Shown here: positions 5,761-6,266 of the stretch, piece by piece
How positions within the stretch are numbered: position 1 is the first letter of the stretch
Layout: each line of letters begins with the position of its first letter
Origin: JANMJD01 sp031371195
Lineage (GTDB): Bacteria > Actinomycetota > Acidimicrobiia > Acidimicrobiales > Ilumatobacteraceae
Direction of reading: 5' to 3'
Assembly (NCBI GenBank): GCA_031371195.1
Contig: JANMJD010000338.1
Coordinates: forward strand, 1-6,266
DNA length: 6,266 bases
The notes under the pieces: model-generated
Told to the model about the DNA's origin: nothing
What the model saw: the letters and a program-made list of their open reading frames with translations, nothing else
Database searches by the model: none
Program-made: the position numbers and the translations under genes

Positions 5761-6266
5761 GTGCCTGAGTCGCTGGATGCCACGGTGGCTGCCCTCGAGC
5801 AAATCGTTGATGACTGCATTGCCGCCGACGATCGGCGTGGCTACTTCGCGGCGATGTACCTGGCGGTGACTCGAACGGTTCGTGACCGGTGTGCCGCGGG
5901 AGGCTTCGAGGACTCCCTACGTATGGAGCGTTTCGTCTCGTCGTTCGCCGCACGGTATCTCAATGCTCACGACACCTGGTGCGCTGGTGGCATCGCGCCG
6001 AGTGCATGGAACCTCGCGTTCGCTACCGCCGGGCGCCGCGGGCCGTTGATCGTGCAGCATCTTCTGCTCGGCATCAACGCCCATATCAACCTCGATCTCG
6101 GAATTTCAGCGGCGAGGACCGGGCGAGACACGGGTGACCTCGCTGCTTTGCATACGGACTTCAATGCGATCAACGACGTACTGGCGACGCTGGTCGATCG
6201 CTGCGAGGACGCCGTCGGCGAGCTATCACCCTGGCTGCGACTCGGGGATCGCCTGGCGGACGGGCT
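5761..6266 (+). CDS. DUF5995 family protein, N-terminal part
   Basis: From the GTG at 5761 the frame is open to the right edge and gives 168 residues. The sequence has the recognisable DUF5995 pattern: GYFAAMYLAVTRTVRDRC (27-44), FEDSLRMERFVSSFAARYLNA (49-69), WNLAFATA (83-90), then PLIVQHLLLGINAHINLDLG (95-114) with His100 and His108, and DLAALHTDFNAINDVLATLV (126-145). The family is common in actinobacteria and its function is not known to me; the conserved His/Asn/Asp pattern might bind a metal or substrate. No signal peptide is seen. GTG is the only start that gives the usual short stretch before the first conserved block, and no in-frame start lies in the roughly 70 bases upstream. It is 212 bases after the operon and on the same strand, so it may have its own promoter, though none is evident. 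The C-terminus is outside the window. Confidence 0.85.
   Translation, partial: MPESLDATVAALEQIVDDCIAADDRRGYFAAMYLAVTRTVRDRCAAGGFEDSLRMERFVSSFAARYLNAHDTWCAGGIAPSAWNLAFATAGRRGPLIVQHLLLGINAHINLDLGISAARTGRDTGDLAALHTDFNAINDVLATLVDRCEDAVGELSPWLRLGDRLADG

Overview
The window is GC-rich DNA that most resembles a high-GC actinobacterium, possibly Acidimicrobiia-like. This rests on the base composition, GTG starts, an F420/FMN luciferase-like monooxygenase and a DUF5995-type protein. The lineage is an inference and was not tested. No tRNA, rRNA, CRISPR array, transposase or phage gene was found.

Layout. Positions 1-640 (minus strand) hold the N-terminal 213 residues of a luciferase-like (LLM class) flavin-dependent oxidoreductase that runs off the left edge. 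Positions 641-846 are a spacer with a 15-bp tandem repeat (about four copies) and a 7-bp-arm inverted repeat. Positions 847-2577 (minus) encode a 576-residue protein that I cannot assign to a family; it has a helix-turn-helix-like N-terminus and a helical, HEAT-like C-terminal region. Positions 2578-2841 form a divergent control region with a perfect 14-bp palindrome, three successive potential hairpins and a 17-codon leader ORF. Positions 2842-5548 (plus) are a tightly overlapped three-gene operon: a probable lipoprotein with a remote vWA-like look, a protein with about five membrane segments, and a single-pass protein ending in an OmpA-like peptidoglycan-binding domain. Positions 5549-5760 are a spacer with GC-rich hairpins. 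Positions 5761-6266 (plus) hold the start of a DUF5995-family gene that runs off the right edge.

How the genes may work together. The three plus-strand genes overlap by 4 bp (GTGA and ATGA), each has a good Shine-Dalgarno sequence, and all three products are predicted to sit in or on the envelope. They are likely produced in fixed ratio and may form one complex anchored to peptidoglycan by the OmpA-like domain. The leader ORF ends on the lipoprotein start in the same ATGA manner, so it may set expression of the whole operon. The divergent HTH-like protein is a plausible regulator or cytoplasmic partner. The module resembles stator or Zorya-type envelope systems only in outline: the OmpA protein has no acidic residue in its membrane helix. 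Its function is unknown. The two flanking enzyme-like genes appear unrelated to it.
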